From contig BOBG01000001.1 in the NCBI GenBank assembly GCA_026002265.1, forward strand, positions 1 through 63,875: DNA of 63,875 bases, read 5' to 3'. The stretch's first letter is position 1. Each line of letters begins with the position of its first letter. The notes under the pieces were generated by a model, which saw only the letters and a program-made list of their open reading frames with translations, searched no databases and was not told the DNA's origin. The DNA comes from Spirochaetia bacterium. GTDB lineage: Bacteria; Spirochaetota; Spirochaetia; Treponematales; Breznakiellaceae. Both the position numbers and the translations under genes were made by a program. Shown here piece after piece: positions 16,707 to 24,465 of this stretch.

Positions 16707-16916
16707 ATGGAAATTTTAGTTGATATTGTAGATGATAATGCATTGTGTCTTTTACGTGATATGGAAGTTTTGAATTTAATTCAACTTAAAATACCGGTTA
16801 TAGAAAAACAAAAGCATAAATTGTCGGATAAATTTGCTGGAGCGTTGCATCTTTCAGACGAACAATATGAAAATTTTCAGGCAGCAATAAAAATGGACAG
16901 GGATAATTGGAAGTGA
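16707..16916 (+). CDS. vapB: VapB-type antitoxin
   Basis: 69 residues. It precedes and overlaps the PIN-domain gene by 4 bases (GTGA), the standard antitoxin-toxin arrangement. The motif KHKLSDKFAGAL (about 36-47) followed by LSDEQYENFQAAIKMDRDNW matches a common family of antitoxins of PIN toxins. It should bind and neutralise the toxin and, with it, repress the operon. GAGG lies 8 bases before the ATG. Confidence 0.7.
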   Translation: MEILVDIVDDNALCLLRDMEVLNLIQLKIPVIEKQKHKLSDKFAGALHLSDEQYENFQAAIKMDRDNWK

Positions 16917-17293
16917 ATTATTTATTAAATTCAAATGTCATTGTCGCCTATTTAGATAATAAACTTCCGCCTAGAGGAATGGACTTTTTATCTGATATTG
17001 TCGATAGAATTCCCAATATATCTGTTATATCACAAATTGAGGTTTTGAGATACAACACAACATCCGATGTAATGAAAATATTGTCTGATTTTATTGATTG
17101 TTCGGTTATTTTACCACTAGATACAAAAGTGGTTAAATCCACGATTAGTCTGTGCCGACAATCAAAGATAAAACTTCCAGATGCAATTATTGCTGCTACG
17201 TCTATTGTGTATAATTTCACTTTACTCACGAGAAATGTTGACGATTTCAAAAATATTCATGGATTGATATATGAAAATCCATGGGACAAATAA
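16913..17293 (+). CDS. vapC: VapC-type PIN-domain toxin, first catalytic residue altered
   Basis: 126 residues from the GTG at 16913 that overlaps the vapB stop; a TTG at 16907 is the longer option. PIN-domain elements are visible: LLNSNVIVAYL (6-16), the conserved glutamate in SQIEVL (about 42), LPDAIIAATSI (about 90) and LLTRNVDDFKNI (about 106-117). The first acidic position, normally D in LLDTN, is N here (N6), so metal binding and ribonuclease activity may be reduced. VapC toxins cleave tRNA or rRNA. The pair is enclosed by the 43-bp repeat. Confidence 0.75.
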   Translation: MNYLLNSNVIVAYLDNKLPPRGMDFLSDIVDRIPNISVISQIEVLRYNTTSDVMKILSDFIDCSVILPLDTKVVKSTISLCRQSKIKLPDAIIAATSIVYNFTLLTRNVDDFKNIHGLIYENPWDK

Positions 17294-17328
17294 TCATATA
17301 AAAACGCTTTACTCCGTTGTGATTGTAA

Positions 17329-17421
17329 TCTACAACTGAAATAATAATTCAGCTTCCAGAATTTTTACAGCTTTAAGGATGAGCGTTACCGGATCATTTG
17401 GCTCAAGGTCCTGCCGAGTTC
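17329..17421 (-). pseudogene. C-terminal relic of a second RNase II gene
   Basis: The minus strand reads GTRQDLEPNDPVTLILKAVK then ILEAELLFQL and a stop. This aligns with the last 31 residues of the RNase II homologue at 9760 (GTRQDLEPNDSVILTLKSVK, then IPESELVFQL) with about 75% identity, and DNA similarity continues past the stop. Nothing else of the gene is present; the fragment abuts the right 43-bp repeat. Confidence 0.85.
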
Positions 17422-17424
17422 CAG

Positions 17425-17467
17425 TGAACGATGACCGGGTCCGAAAAGCTTATCTCGGCGAGGGATA
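17425..17467 (+). repeat. 43-bp direct repeat, right copy
   Basis: Exact copy of the livF 3' end (16273-16315). The stop and last two codons of the minus-strand dus gene lie inside it. Confidence 0.95.
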
Positions 17468-18427
17468 GTGCTTGAAAATATCCCGGTACTCTGCAATTGT
17501 TTCTGCATGAACGATTTTTCCTCGGATCTCTGCTGAACCGGGCATTCCCTTTGTGTATGCACAGAACTGTTTCCGCATTTCCCGGCAGGCTAATGATTCT
17601 CCTTTTATTTTTGATAATTCCTCAAGCTGCTTAATTCCCGTTTCAATTTTTTTTGCATCTTCAACCGGTGTAAATGGTTCAGAATTCAACAAAGCTTGTG
17701 TCGCGGAAAAAATAAAGGGATTTCCCAATGCACCTCGTGCAAACATCAGTGCGGCGCATTTGGTTTTTTCAAACATTTCTTGAGCATCTTCCGGCGAAAA
17801 AAGATCCCCAGATCCAGTGACCGGTACCGGAATCCGGGAAACAAGGTCCGCAATATGATCCCAATTACTCGTTCCAGTATAAGCCTGAGCGCGAGTCCGG
17901 GGGTGAAGTGTCACCATTGCTGCACCAGATTCAACCGCAGCTCTTGCACATTCAACATAATTTAGCCGGGAATCGTCCCAACCGGACCGGATTTTGACTG
18001 TCACCGGAATTCCATGCAAAAATTCCTCACACGCACGCCGGACCCCTTCAACAATGCTTCCCAAAAGAGCCGGATTCCGCATCAGTACTGATCCTGCACC
18101 GGTTTTTATGACTTTTTGAACCGGACAACCGGCATTTATATCGATAAAATCCGGACGAAAGCGCGCCAGAAGGGATGCTGCCCGGTACAAAACCTGCGGA
18201 TCCGACCCAAAAAGTTGAATCCCGCAGCATGTTTCCAGAGGAGAACGCTGGAGAAGCGGCTCCGCACGGGACAGATTACGCACGATAGATTCTCCGGAAA
18301 CCAATTCAGTAAAAGTACATGCAGCTCCCCACTCCGCACAGATTCCCCGAAACACAGAATCGGTCCAACCGGAAACCGGCGCGAGAAAAATATTTCCGGG
18401 AATGTTAAGCGATTGTATGTTAAGCAT
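17450..18427 (-). CDS. dus: tRNA-dihydrouridine synthase
   Basis: 325 residues from the ATG giving MLNIQSLNIPG; the frame is open 20 codons further up, but those residues (MPVAPTLGESS...) are not family-like. FMN-binding TIM barrel with LAPVSGWTDSVFR at 15-27, the active-site DINAGCPVQKV (C101), MVTLHPRT and the phosphate-binding GSGDLFSPEDA and ARGALGNPFIF. It reduces uridine to dihydrouridine in tRNA. The last residues SPR and the stop come from the repeated livF sequence, so the original C terminus may have been replaced; the catalytic part is intact. DusB-like by sequence, but the subgroup is not certain. Confidence 0.9.
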   Translation of the reverse strand: MLNIQSLNIPGNIFLAPVSGWTDSVFRGICAEWGAACTFTELVSGESIVRNLSRAEPLLQRSPLETCCGIQLFGSDPQVLYRAASLLARFRPDFIDINAGCPVQKVIKTGAGSVLMRNPALLGSIVEGVRRACEEFLHGIPVTVKIRSGWDDSRLNYVECARAAVESGAAMVTLHPRTRAQAYTGTSNWDHIADLVSRIPVPVTGSGDLFSPEDAQEMFEKTKCAALMFARGALGNPFIFSATQALLNSEPFTPVEDAKKIETGIKQLEELSKIKGESLACREMRKQFCAYTKGMPGSAEIRGKIVHAETIAEYRDIFKHYPSPR

Positions 18428-18536
18428 TTTTAAAATTCTATTATGTGATCGGCGTGAACTCTCTCCTAAAGTGGGAGCTACTGGCATCGCTGTCAGATTT
18501 TTCTGCTTCCTCTCGCCGTTCCAGCAGTATATTTTT

Positions 18537-18566
18537 AGTTTAGCTTAAATTTTTAGAAAATGTCAA
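18537..18566 (-). promoter_or_regulatory. Promoter of dus
   Basis: Minus strand: -35 TTGACA (18561-18566), 18-bp spacer, -10 TAAACT (18537-18542). Confidence 0.55.
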
Positions 18567-18713
18567 GTAGTTTTTGTGTGCTTCCTGCAATTTTTGATGA
18601 GGTTTTACGCAACTGTCGATTAAGTAGAATATATTTTTAGCCGGAATAGGTTGCAGAAATCGAGAGTTGAATTTAGTATTAGTCAAATCAATGTTCAAGA
18701 GGCCGGAATTTTT

Positions 18714-19700
18714 ATGACAAATGAGACAATTCTTGAGGTAAAAAACATACAAACGCATTTTTTTACGGACGAGGGCGTTGTAAAAGCAGTTAATGATGTG
18801 TCTTTTGTACTCCGGAAAGGCGAAGTAATGGGCATTGTCGGCGAGTCCGGTTCCGGTAAATCGGTGACAAATCTTTCAATTATGAATCTTGTACAAAGTC
18901 CTCCCGGAAAAATTGTCGGTGGAGAAATTTTGTTTCACGGTGAAAATATTTTGAAAATGGATAAAAAGCAGATCCGGGCGATCCGGGGTGGTAAAATTGC
19001 GATGATTTTTCAGGATCCAATGACGAGTCTCAACCCTTTTCTCAAAATTTCCACGCAGATGATAGAAACAATTCAACTGCACCAAGGACTTTCCAAGAAA
19101 GATGCTCTCAAAAAAGCCATTGAAATGCTCACGCTTGCCGGCATTCCGGCCGTTGAATCCCGGATTAACTGTTATCCGCACCAATTTTCCGGCGGTATGT
19201 GTCAGCGGGTGATGATTGCGATGGGACTTTCATGTAACCCGGAAATCCTTATAGCAGATGAGCCTACCAGTGCGCTCGATGTGACGATTCAGGCGCAAAT
19301 CCTCGATTTAATAAAAGATTTAACGGCACGTTTTGGTACCGCGGTGATATTAATTACCCATTCGCTCGGCGTTGTGGCCGGAATGTGCGATACAATTTAT
19401 GTTATGTACGCCGGAAAAGTAGTTGAGCGAGGCAACACTGCCGATATTTTTGAATCCCCTAAACACCCGTACACACGAGGTTTGATTGAATCGGTACCGC
19501 GCCTTGACAAAAAAAGCCGGGACCGGCTCTTTTCGATTCCGGGTCAGCCGCCTAATGTGATCGATCTGCCGCCTTGCTGCCCTTTTTTCCCCAGATGCAC
19601 GGAAATGAAAGAAAAATGCAAGAGCGCTTATCCGCCGGAAACTGATTTTGGAGCCGGACATATCATTACCTGTTGGAACTATGTGGAGGCAAACACATGA
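18714..19700 (+). CDS. oppD: Oligopeptide ABC transporter ATPase OppD
   Basis: 328 residues from ATG 18714; an upstream in-frame start at 18651 adds residues not seen in the family. Walker A GESGSGKS (about 42-49), signature FSGGMCQRVMIAMGL, Walker B LIADEPTSALD and the switch ITHSLGV. The C-terminal cluster CCPFFPRCTEMKEKC is the Opp/Dpp family [4Fe-4S]-type cysteine motif. It hydrolyses ATP to drive peptide import with OppF and the membrane proteins OppB and OppC, which are not in the window. It ends in an ATGA overlap with oppF. Confidence 0.93.
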   Translation: MTNETILEVKNIQTHFFTDEGVVKAVNDVSFVLRKGEVMGIVGESGSGKSVTNLSIMNLVQSPPGKIVGGEILFHGENILKMDKKQIRAIRGGKIAMIFQDPMTSLNPFLKISTQMIETIQLHQGLSKKDALKKAIEMLTLAGIPAVESRINCYPHQFSGGMCQRVMIAMGLSCNPEILIADEPTSALDVTIQAQILDLIKDLTARFGTAVILITHSLGVVAGMCDTIYVMYAGKVVERGNTADIFESPKHPYTRGLIESVPRLDKKSRDRLFSIPGQPPNVIDLPPCCPFFPRCTEMKEKCKSAYPPETDFGAGHIITCWNYVEANT

Positions 19701-20692
19701 ACACATTATTAGAAGTAAATGATCTGAAAATGTATTTTCCGGCCGGCGCAAAAGGCTTTTTTAACCGGGAAAAACAATATATTTATGCAGTTGACGGCAT
19801 CTCATTTTCCATTGAAAAAGGCGAAACCTTGGGACTTGTAGGAGAATCCGGCTGCGGAAAATCCACCGTGGTACGCGCAATTTCCCGCCTGTACACACCA
19901 ACGGCCGGCGACGTACTCCTCAAAGGGCAGAATCTGAACACGATGAACAAACGGGAACTTTTGGAAGCGCGCCGGAATATGCAAATAGTCTTTCAAGATC
20001 CTTACGGGTCATTGAATCCCCGGCAGACTGTCGGCGACATAATTGCCGAACCGATGCGTATTTATAAACAACGTAAACTTTTAAACATGAGCAATCCGGA
20101 AATACAAAACCGGGTGGAAAAACTCATGGACATGGTGGGATTGTTGAAGCATTACCGGAACCGCTATCCGCACGAATTTTCCGGAGGACAGCGCCAACGG
20201 ATCGGTATTGCCCGGTCCCTCGCGCTCAGTCCCCAACTCGTGCTTGCTGACGAGCCGGTTTCCGCGCTTGATGTGTCGATTCAGGCGCAGATTCTCAACC
20301 TTTTTAAAGATATACAAAAAGAAATGGGATTGTCCTACCTTTTTATCGCGCATGATCTTGCAGTAATTGAATATATTTCCGATAGAATCGCGGTAATGTA
20401 CCTAGGGAAAATTGTTGAAATAAGTGGTTACCGGGATCTTTACGAAAATCCTCAACACCCGTATACACAAGCCCTCCTTTCTTCAGCACCGATTCCGGAT
20501 CCAAAAATCGAAGCAGTCCGGAAACGAATCATTCTTTCCGGCGATGTTCCTTCGCCAAATACCCGTCAGCCCGGCTGCTATTTTTACGGTCGATGCCCGC
20601 GCCGGTTAGAAAAGTGCAAAAATAAACACCCGGAACTGAAAGGATCGGCCAACCATAAAACGGCCTGCTTCCTGTGCGAAAGCAATTTATAA
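19697..20692 (+). CDS. oppF: Oligopeptide ABC transporter ATPase OppF
   Basis: 331 residues from the ATG at 19697 with GGAGG 6 bases upstream; this ATG overlaps the oppD stop. Walker A GESGCGKST, FQDPYGSLNPRQTV, signature FSGGQRQRIGIARSL, Walker B LVLADEPVSALD and switch IAHDLAV. The tail has the Opp/Dpp cysteine motif QPGCYFYGRCPRRLEKC. Pairs with OppD. A repeat element follows 3 bases after the stop. A truncated oppA lies 2.7 kb downstream on the other strand. Confidence 0.93.
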   Translation: MNTLLEVNDLKMYFPAGAKGFFNREKQYIYAVDGISFSIEKGETLGLVGESGCGKSTVVRAISRLYTPTAGDVLLKGQNLNTMNKRELLEARRNMQIVFQDPYGSLNPRQTVGDIIAEPMRIYKQRKLLNMSNPEIQNRVEKLMDMVGLLKHYRNRYPHEFSGGQRQRIGIARSLALSPQLVLADEPVSALDVSIQAQILNLFKDIQKEMGLSYLFIAHDLAVIEYISDRIAVMYLGKIVEISGYRDLYENPQHPYTQALLSSAPIPDPKIEAVRKRIILSGDVPSPNTRQPGCYFYGRCPRRLEKCKNKHPELKGSANHKTACFLCESNL

Positions 20693-20694
20693 CG

Positions 20695-20797
20695 GGGGTC
20701 AGACCTCGACATTTATTTACAGGGAAAAGAAATACAAAGGTCTGTCCCCGTTTTCGGAGACAGAGGGGGTAGCGGAGAAGCCGGCCATTGAGCCTAA
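20695..20797 (+). repeat. Interspersed repeat, copy 1
   Basis: Begins with GGGGTCAGACCT (20695-20706) and has AGGTCTGTCCCC (20738-20749), an imperfect inverted repeat with one mismatch, then a tail shared with copy 2 (GGGTAGCGGAGAAGCCGG ... CATTGAGCC). REP-like; no transposase is in it. Confidence 0.8.
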
Positions 20798-20891
20798 GCA
20801 TAGTCGAATTGAAGTCAAAAGGTGTGGGTGGGATAGGGAAAAACGTAAACTATAGCTGAAACACTTGAAAAGCATACCGGACCCGATCATT

Positions 20892-21055
20892 GGGGTCAGA
20901 CCTCGATATTTATTTACAGGGAAAAGAAATACAAAGGTCTGTCCCCGTTTTCCGGGGCGTTGCGGGGTGGAACCCCGCAGAGAGGGTAGCGGAGAAGCCG
21001 GTCATTGAGCCTGCCGAAATGCCGGCTTCGGAGCGAGGGGGAGACTTCCCCCTCC
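20892..21055 (+). repeat. Interspersed repeat, copy 2, with an extra hairpin
   Basis: GGGGTCAGACCT (20892-20903) and AGGTCTGTCCCC (20935-20946); the first 55 bases match copy 1 at all but one position. It carries an extra block with the hairpin GCGGGG/CCCCGC, then the shared tail and a GC-rich hairpin GAGGGGGA/TCCCCCTC (21035-21054). The 444 bases between oppF and comFC are otherwise without a gene. Confidence 0.8.
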
Positions 21056-21136
21056 TTAAAAAAAATATTGAATAGTTGAATCAAATTCCGAGATATACGC
21101 CGTACTAATAATGGGAGCTTTCCCAAAGGAGTCTGC

Positions 21137-21868
21137 GTGAACCTTGTACAAGAACGCGCCCGGATCCGTGAATGTCTTTTTCCGGCTGGCTGTGCGATCT
21201 GCGGCGAGATGCTTCTCGATCCGGAGGAGGCGTTGAATGGAATCTGTGAAAAATGCGGCGGGCTTTTCAGGATTTCCGAAGAGGGCCGGTGTGAGAAATG
21301 CGGAAAACCGCTTATTTCCGAACATACATGCTGTATGCAGTGCCGGCAACCGGATGCTGCTACGCACTATTTTGAGCGTATCATTTCAATTTACCCGTAC
21401 CGAGGGGTCTTTCATACTATGCTTCATGCTTATAAATTTGATCATGTGGCTGCGCTTGGCAATTTTCTGATTAAGCAATTGGATAGGGCTAAAGGATTTT
21501 TTCCGGATTCGGCTATGGAAAACGCAGTATGGGTGCCGGTTCCGCCGCGGCCCGGAAAAATAAAAAAAGCCGGCTGGGATCAGATTGAGTATCTCGCTCA
21601 GCTTCTCGAAAAAAAGCACCGGCACGCTCTCACTCTTCCGGTACATCGGTGTTTGGGACGGCTCAGTGCGCAGAGTCAAAAGGAACTTGGTATGCTTGGC
21701 CGGAAAACGAACCTTGCGGGCAGGATAAAATGTATTAAAAAAGTGCCTCGCACGGCATTGTTGTTTGATGATGTATTCACCACCGGTTCCACAATGGCAG
21801 CGTGTGCTCAAGCGCTTCAGACACATGGTACTGAAAAAGTGTACGGAATCTGCCTGTTTTACGCTTAA
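21137..21868 (+). CDS. comFC: ComF family phosphoribosyltransferase-like protein
   Basis: 243 residues, GTG start with AAAGGA 7 bases upstream. The N terminus has a zinc-ribbon of paired cysteines (CAICGEML, CEKCGGLF, CEKCGKPL, CMQC, about 18-74). The C-terminal half is a PRTase fold: WVPVPPRPGKIKKAGWDQ (about 130-149) and the PRPP-binding loop TALLFDDVFTTGSTMAAC (about 210-228). ComFC/GntX proteins are cytoplasmic and in some bacteria are needed for DNA uptake. No other competence gene is near. Confidence 0.88.
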   Translation: MNLVQERARIRECLFPAGCAICGEMLLDPEEALNGICEKCGGLFRISEEGRCEKCGKPLISEHTCCMQCRQPDAATHYFERIISIYPYRGVFHTMLHAYKFDHVAALGNFLIKQLDRAKGFFPDSAMENAVWVPVPPRPGKIKKAGWDQIEYLAQLLEKKHRHALTLPVHRCLGRLSAQSQKELGMLGRKTNLAGRIKCIKKVPRTALLFDDVFTTGSTMAACAQALQTHGTEKVYGICLFYA

Positions 21869-21923
21869 GAGCTGCTCCTAAATTTGTAGGAAGAAGAGTT
21901 TTACGAAAACTGCCCTTCAGGGC

Positions 21924-21952
21924 TTGACTTTTTTTTTCACCTGCTTTATATT
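21924..21952 (+). promoter_or_regulatory. Promoter of the tRNA-fMet gene
   Basis: -35 TTGACT (21924-21929), 17-bp spacer, -10 TATATT (21947-21952). The -10 ends 5 bases before the mature tRNA 5' end. Confidence 0.75.
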
Positions 21953-21957
21953 TAAAG

Positions 21958-22030
21958 TGCAGGGTAGAGCAGTTGGCAGCTTGTCGGGCTCATAACCCGG
22001 AGGTCGCAGGTTCGAGTCCTGCCCCTGCAA
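21958..22030 (+). tRNA. Initiator tRNA-fMet (CAT)
   Basis: A 73-base cloverleaf: acceptor TGCAGGG/CCCTGCA, anticodon arm CGGG-CTCATAA-CCCG with the three consecutive G:C pairs typical of initiator tRNAs, variable loop AGGTC, T arm GCAGG-TTCGAGT-CCTGC, discriminator A. The CCA end is not encoded. One point differs from most initiators: bases 1 and 72 can pair (T1:A72) instead of the usual C1:A72 mismatch. A terminator follows immediately. Confidence 0.93.
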
Positions 22031-22033
22031 TCC

Positions 22034-22062
22034 GCGATGCCTTGAGGCATCGCTTTTTTTTT
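22034..22062 (+). terminator. Rho-independent terminator of tRNA-fMet
   Basis: GCGATGCC (22034-22041), loop TTGA, GGCATCGC (22046-22053), then a run of nine T. Confidence 0.92.
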
Positions 22063-22095
22063 GAAACAGTATTAACAATTCTAAAGGAAAACCTT

Positions 22096-22914
22096 ATGTT
22101 TATAAGTTGTATTGGAAGTGGTGTTATGGGCACTGCACTTATGAAGGCTGCTGCTCAATCCATCGGCGGTTCACATATTGGATTCACTGATGTGGATCCG
22201 GTGCGGGTGGGTGCGGCTGCGGAGGAAGCCGGCGGCATGGTGTTTTCTGATAATATCAGTGCGCTTGAAAAAGCAGATTGGGCATTTTTGGCAGTGAAAC
22301 CAGTGGCGTTGCCCGGATTACTCGATGAAATCCATAGTGTTTTATTGAAACGTCTCCGAGATGAACGGGCAATTCTCCTTGTGTCTCCGGTTGCCGGTTG
22401 GTCCATCAAAAAAATCCGTGATACTGTGGGTATTGATAATCAGCCGCTCGTCAGAATCATGCCGAATCTTCCGGTTTTAGTACGTGAAGGCATGATCGCC
22501 TGTACTCCTTCTCCGGAAATTACCGAAGTCCAATGGGCAGAATTACAACAGATACTTTCCTGCGCCGGAAGTGTAGACCGGATCGATGAATCACTCCTTG
22601 ATGCGGTGACTGCCCTTTCCGGATCGGGTCCAGCGTTTAGCGCACTATTCATTGAATCACTCGCTGATGGCGGCGTACGAGCCGGATTATCACGGGAAAA
22701 AGCACTCCGTTACGCGGTTCAAACGGTACTCGGCTCCGCAGCTTTGCTCAAAGAAACTGGTATGCACCCGGCACTGTTAAAAGATAAGGTGTGCTCCCCG
22801 GCCGGCACAAGTATAGCCGGCGTTGAAGCTCTTGAAGCAGGGGGATTCCGGGGGACGCTGATGAAAGCAATCGATGCGGCCTTTGACCGGACGAAGCGTT
22901 TAGCGACGACTTAG
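22096..22914 (+). CDS. proC: Pyrroline-5-carboxylate reductase
   Basis: 272 residues from ATG 22096 with AAAGGA upstream. N-terminal NADP-binding fold with CIGSGVMGTALMKA (5-18) and FLAVKPVALP; the C-terminal dimer domain has the ProC signature TALSGSGPAFSALFIESLAD (about 162-181) and the substrate loop SPAGTSIAGVEALEAGGFR. It makes proline from pyrroline-5-carboxylate in the cytoplasm. Its end overlaps the convergent receiver-domain gene by 15 bases. Confidence 0.95.
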   Translation: MFISCIGSGVMGTALMKAAAQSIGGSHIGFTDVDPVRVGAAAEEAGGMVFSDNISALEKADWAFLAVKPVALPGLLDEIHSVLLKRLRDERAILLVSPVAGWSIKKIRDTVGIDNQPLVRIMPNLPVLVREGMIACTPSPEITEVQWAELQQILSCAGSVDRIDESLLDAVTALSGSGPAFSALFIESLADGGVRAGLSREKALRYAVQTVLGSAALLKETGMHPALLKDKVCSPAGTSIAGVEALEAGGFRGTLMKAIDAAFDRTKRLATT

Positions 22915-23274
22915 CGATATATACTTATCCAGATAGGGGATCACTTCTTCTCGCCATGGACCGTACTTTGAAAGCTGCGCTGTAACACCCAAGTCGTGTA
23001 ATGCTTGCTGCATATCGGGAGCGGTATTTGAAGAAAGAGTAATAATTGGGATATTCCGGTACGGAGATGCAGTGAGTTGTTTGATCAAGTCTAGTCCGGT
23101 CATATCAACAAGGAACATGCCGGTGATGATCAAAGGGACACCACCTCTGCCAATGGATTCGAAAGCCTGAGATCCCCGATCAAAATCCTCCGAGTCGATA
23201 TCCCGTGTTGCTAAGAAATGACGGAACAACCTCCGGAAAAATCCGGAATTGTCAACATGAATAACACGTCCCAT
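22900..23274 (-). CDS. Degenerate stand-alone receiver domain
   Basis: 124 residues, CheY-like fold: RVIHVDNSGFFRRL at the start, LIITGMFLVDMTGLDLI at 48-64, IIITLSS-type strand and LSKYG at the end. The phospho-accepting aspartate, expected after LIIT, is glycine (G52), and the paired acidic residues near D8 are reduced to one (D8-N9). K103 and S81 remain. It probably cannot be phosphorylated in the usual way and may act as a protein-binding adaptor. No histidine kinase is nearby. It ends convergently with proC, overlapping it. Confidence 0.75.
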   Translation of the reverse strand: MGRVIHVDNSGFFRRLFRHFLATRDIDSEDFDRGSQAFESIGRGGVPLIITGMFLVDMTGLDLIKQLTASPYRNIPIITLSSNTAPDMQQALHDLGVTAQLSKYGPWREEVIPYLDKYISLSRR

Positions 23275-23340
23275 ATCACCGATCCTTATGTTATGGACTG
23301 ATTCGCCGGCACAAAATCAATTCATGAGTTTGTTTCAAAT

Positions 23341-23371
23341 AATCCGGACCCAGCTTCGCTGGAGCCGGATT
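23341..23371 (-). terminator. Hairpin after truncated oppA
   Basis: AATCCGG (23341-23347) pairs with CCGGATT (23365-23371) enclosing CCAGC/GCTGG. It is 6 bases past the stop; the minus-strand T tract is weak (ATTTG). Confidence 0.5.
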
Positions 23372-23377
23372 TTCAGT

Positions 23378-24397
23378 TTACCACGCTAACCTAACATTTT
23401 TGAAAAAGAAATAACCTAGCTGATTATAGAATGTACCGATCAATGCATCATCCACTAAGTAAGGAAGCTCGGAATTACTCGAATCACCAACTTTAGCGAT
23501 TCTCACTCTTCCTACATCACGCAATTTTTGCAGTTCTGATGCTGGTATAGTTTTAATAAAATTGAATTCACCCTCGCTGAATCCCTGGAGTGTTTTTAAA
23601 CCATCATCTTGAAGATAAAAGTAAAGCTCTTTCGGACCGTACAATTTGTCAGTCTCATAGCTACCAGTTTCTTTGTTAAAATACCCATAGTAGTTGGGAT
23701 TTTTTTCAAAAAGAAGGTGATCGTTATGAACCCATTCCACAAGGTAGTACGGACCGTTGCTGACGTACGTGGCCGGATCTGATGCCCATGCCGCACCTGC
23801 TCTTTCAATAATATCCTGCCGGACCGGGAATGTTGCCGGGAAAGCCGTTGTTTCAAAAAAGTCAGGAGCATCAAATGTAAGAGTTACTTCGAGATGCTGA
23901 TCGTCCAGCGCCTTAACTCCCAAATCCGTTTTGGACACGCCATCAACTCCATTCCTAATCTCCTTGGCATTCTTGACCGCATCCAACACAGCACTGTAAG
24001 GTGCTTCGGTTGCCGGATCCACAAGCCGTTGCCACGAATACACAAAATCATTGGCAGTAACGGGTTTGCCGTCTGACCATTTGATATAACCTTTCAGACG
24101 GAAGGTTAAGACAACTTCTCCATTCGGATTAACAACTTTGGACGGAGCATCAAGTGCTATACCGGGTACAACCTGCGCCACCCCATTCCCGCTATCCTCG
24201 TACTTGTACAACCCTTCAAACGCATGGCTAAGATAAATAGCGCCGGGCACATCTCTGTTGAGAGCCGGATCAAGAGTCGCTGGTTCTGAACCAAAAACCG
24301 CTTTTACCTGAACTGGTTGAGTTGCTTGGGTACCTGCTGCGAACACACCTGTAGTCGCTAATGAAAGTCCCAGCAACATTACTAATAATTTTTTCAA
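23378..24397 (-). pseudogene. Truncated oligopeptide-binding protein OppA
   Basis: 339 residues against about 540 for the family. The signal peptide is intact (LLVMLLGLSLATTGVFAAG), followed by the SBP family 5 features SEPATLDPALNRDVPGA, KWSDGKPVTANDFVYSW (about 114-130) and SNGPYYLVEW. It stops at FFFKNVRLAW, the point where full proteins continue into about 200 more residues of the C-terminal lobe. Half of the ligand cleft would be missing, so binding is doubtful. The rest of the opp operon other than oppDF is not in the window. A hairpin follows the stop. Confidence 0.8.
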
Positions 24398-24465
24398 GAT
24401 AAAACCTCCTAAAATATTTACTACCGATTCATTTATCGGAAAATCCGGTGAAAAATTTTGTTTTC

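Noticed and set aside
16273..17467. Complete integrative element with its own integrase
   Set aside because: The direct repeats look att-like, but there is no recombinase gene in the 1.1 kb between them.
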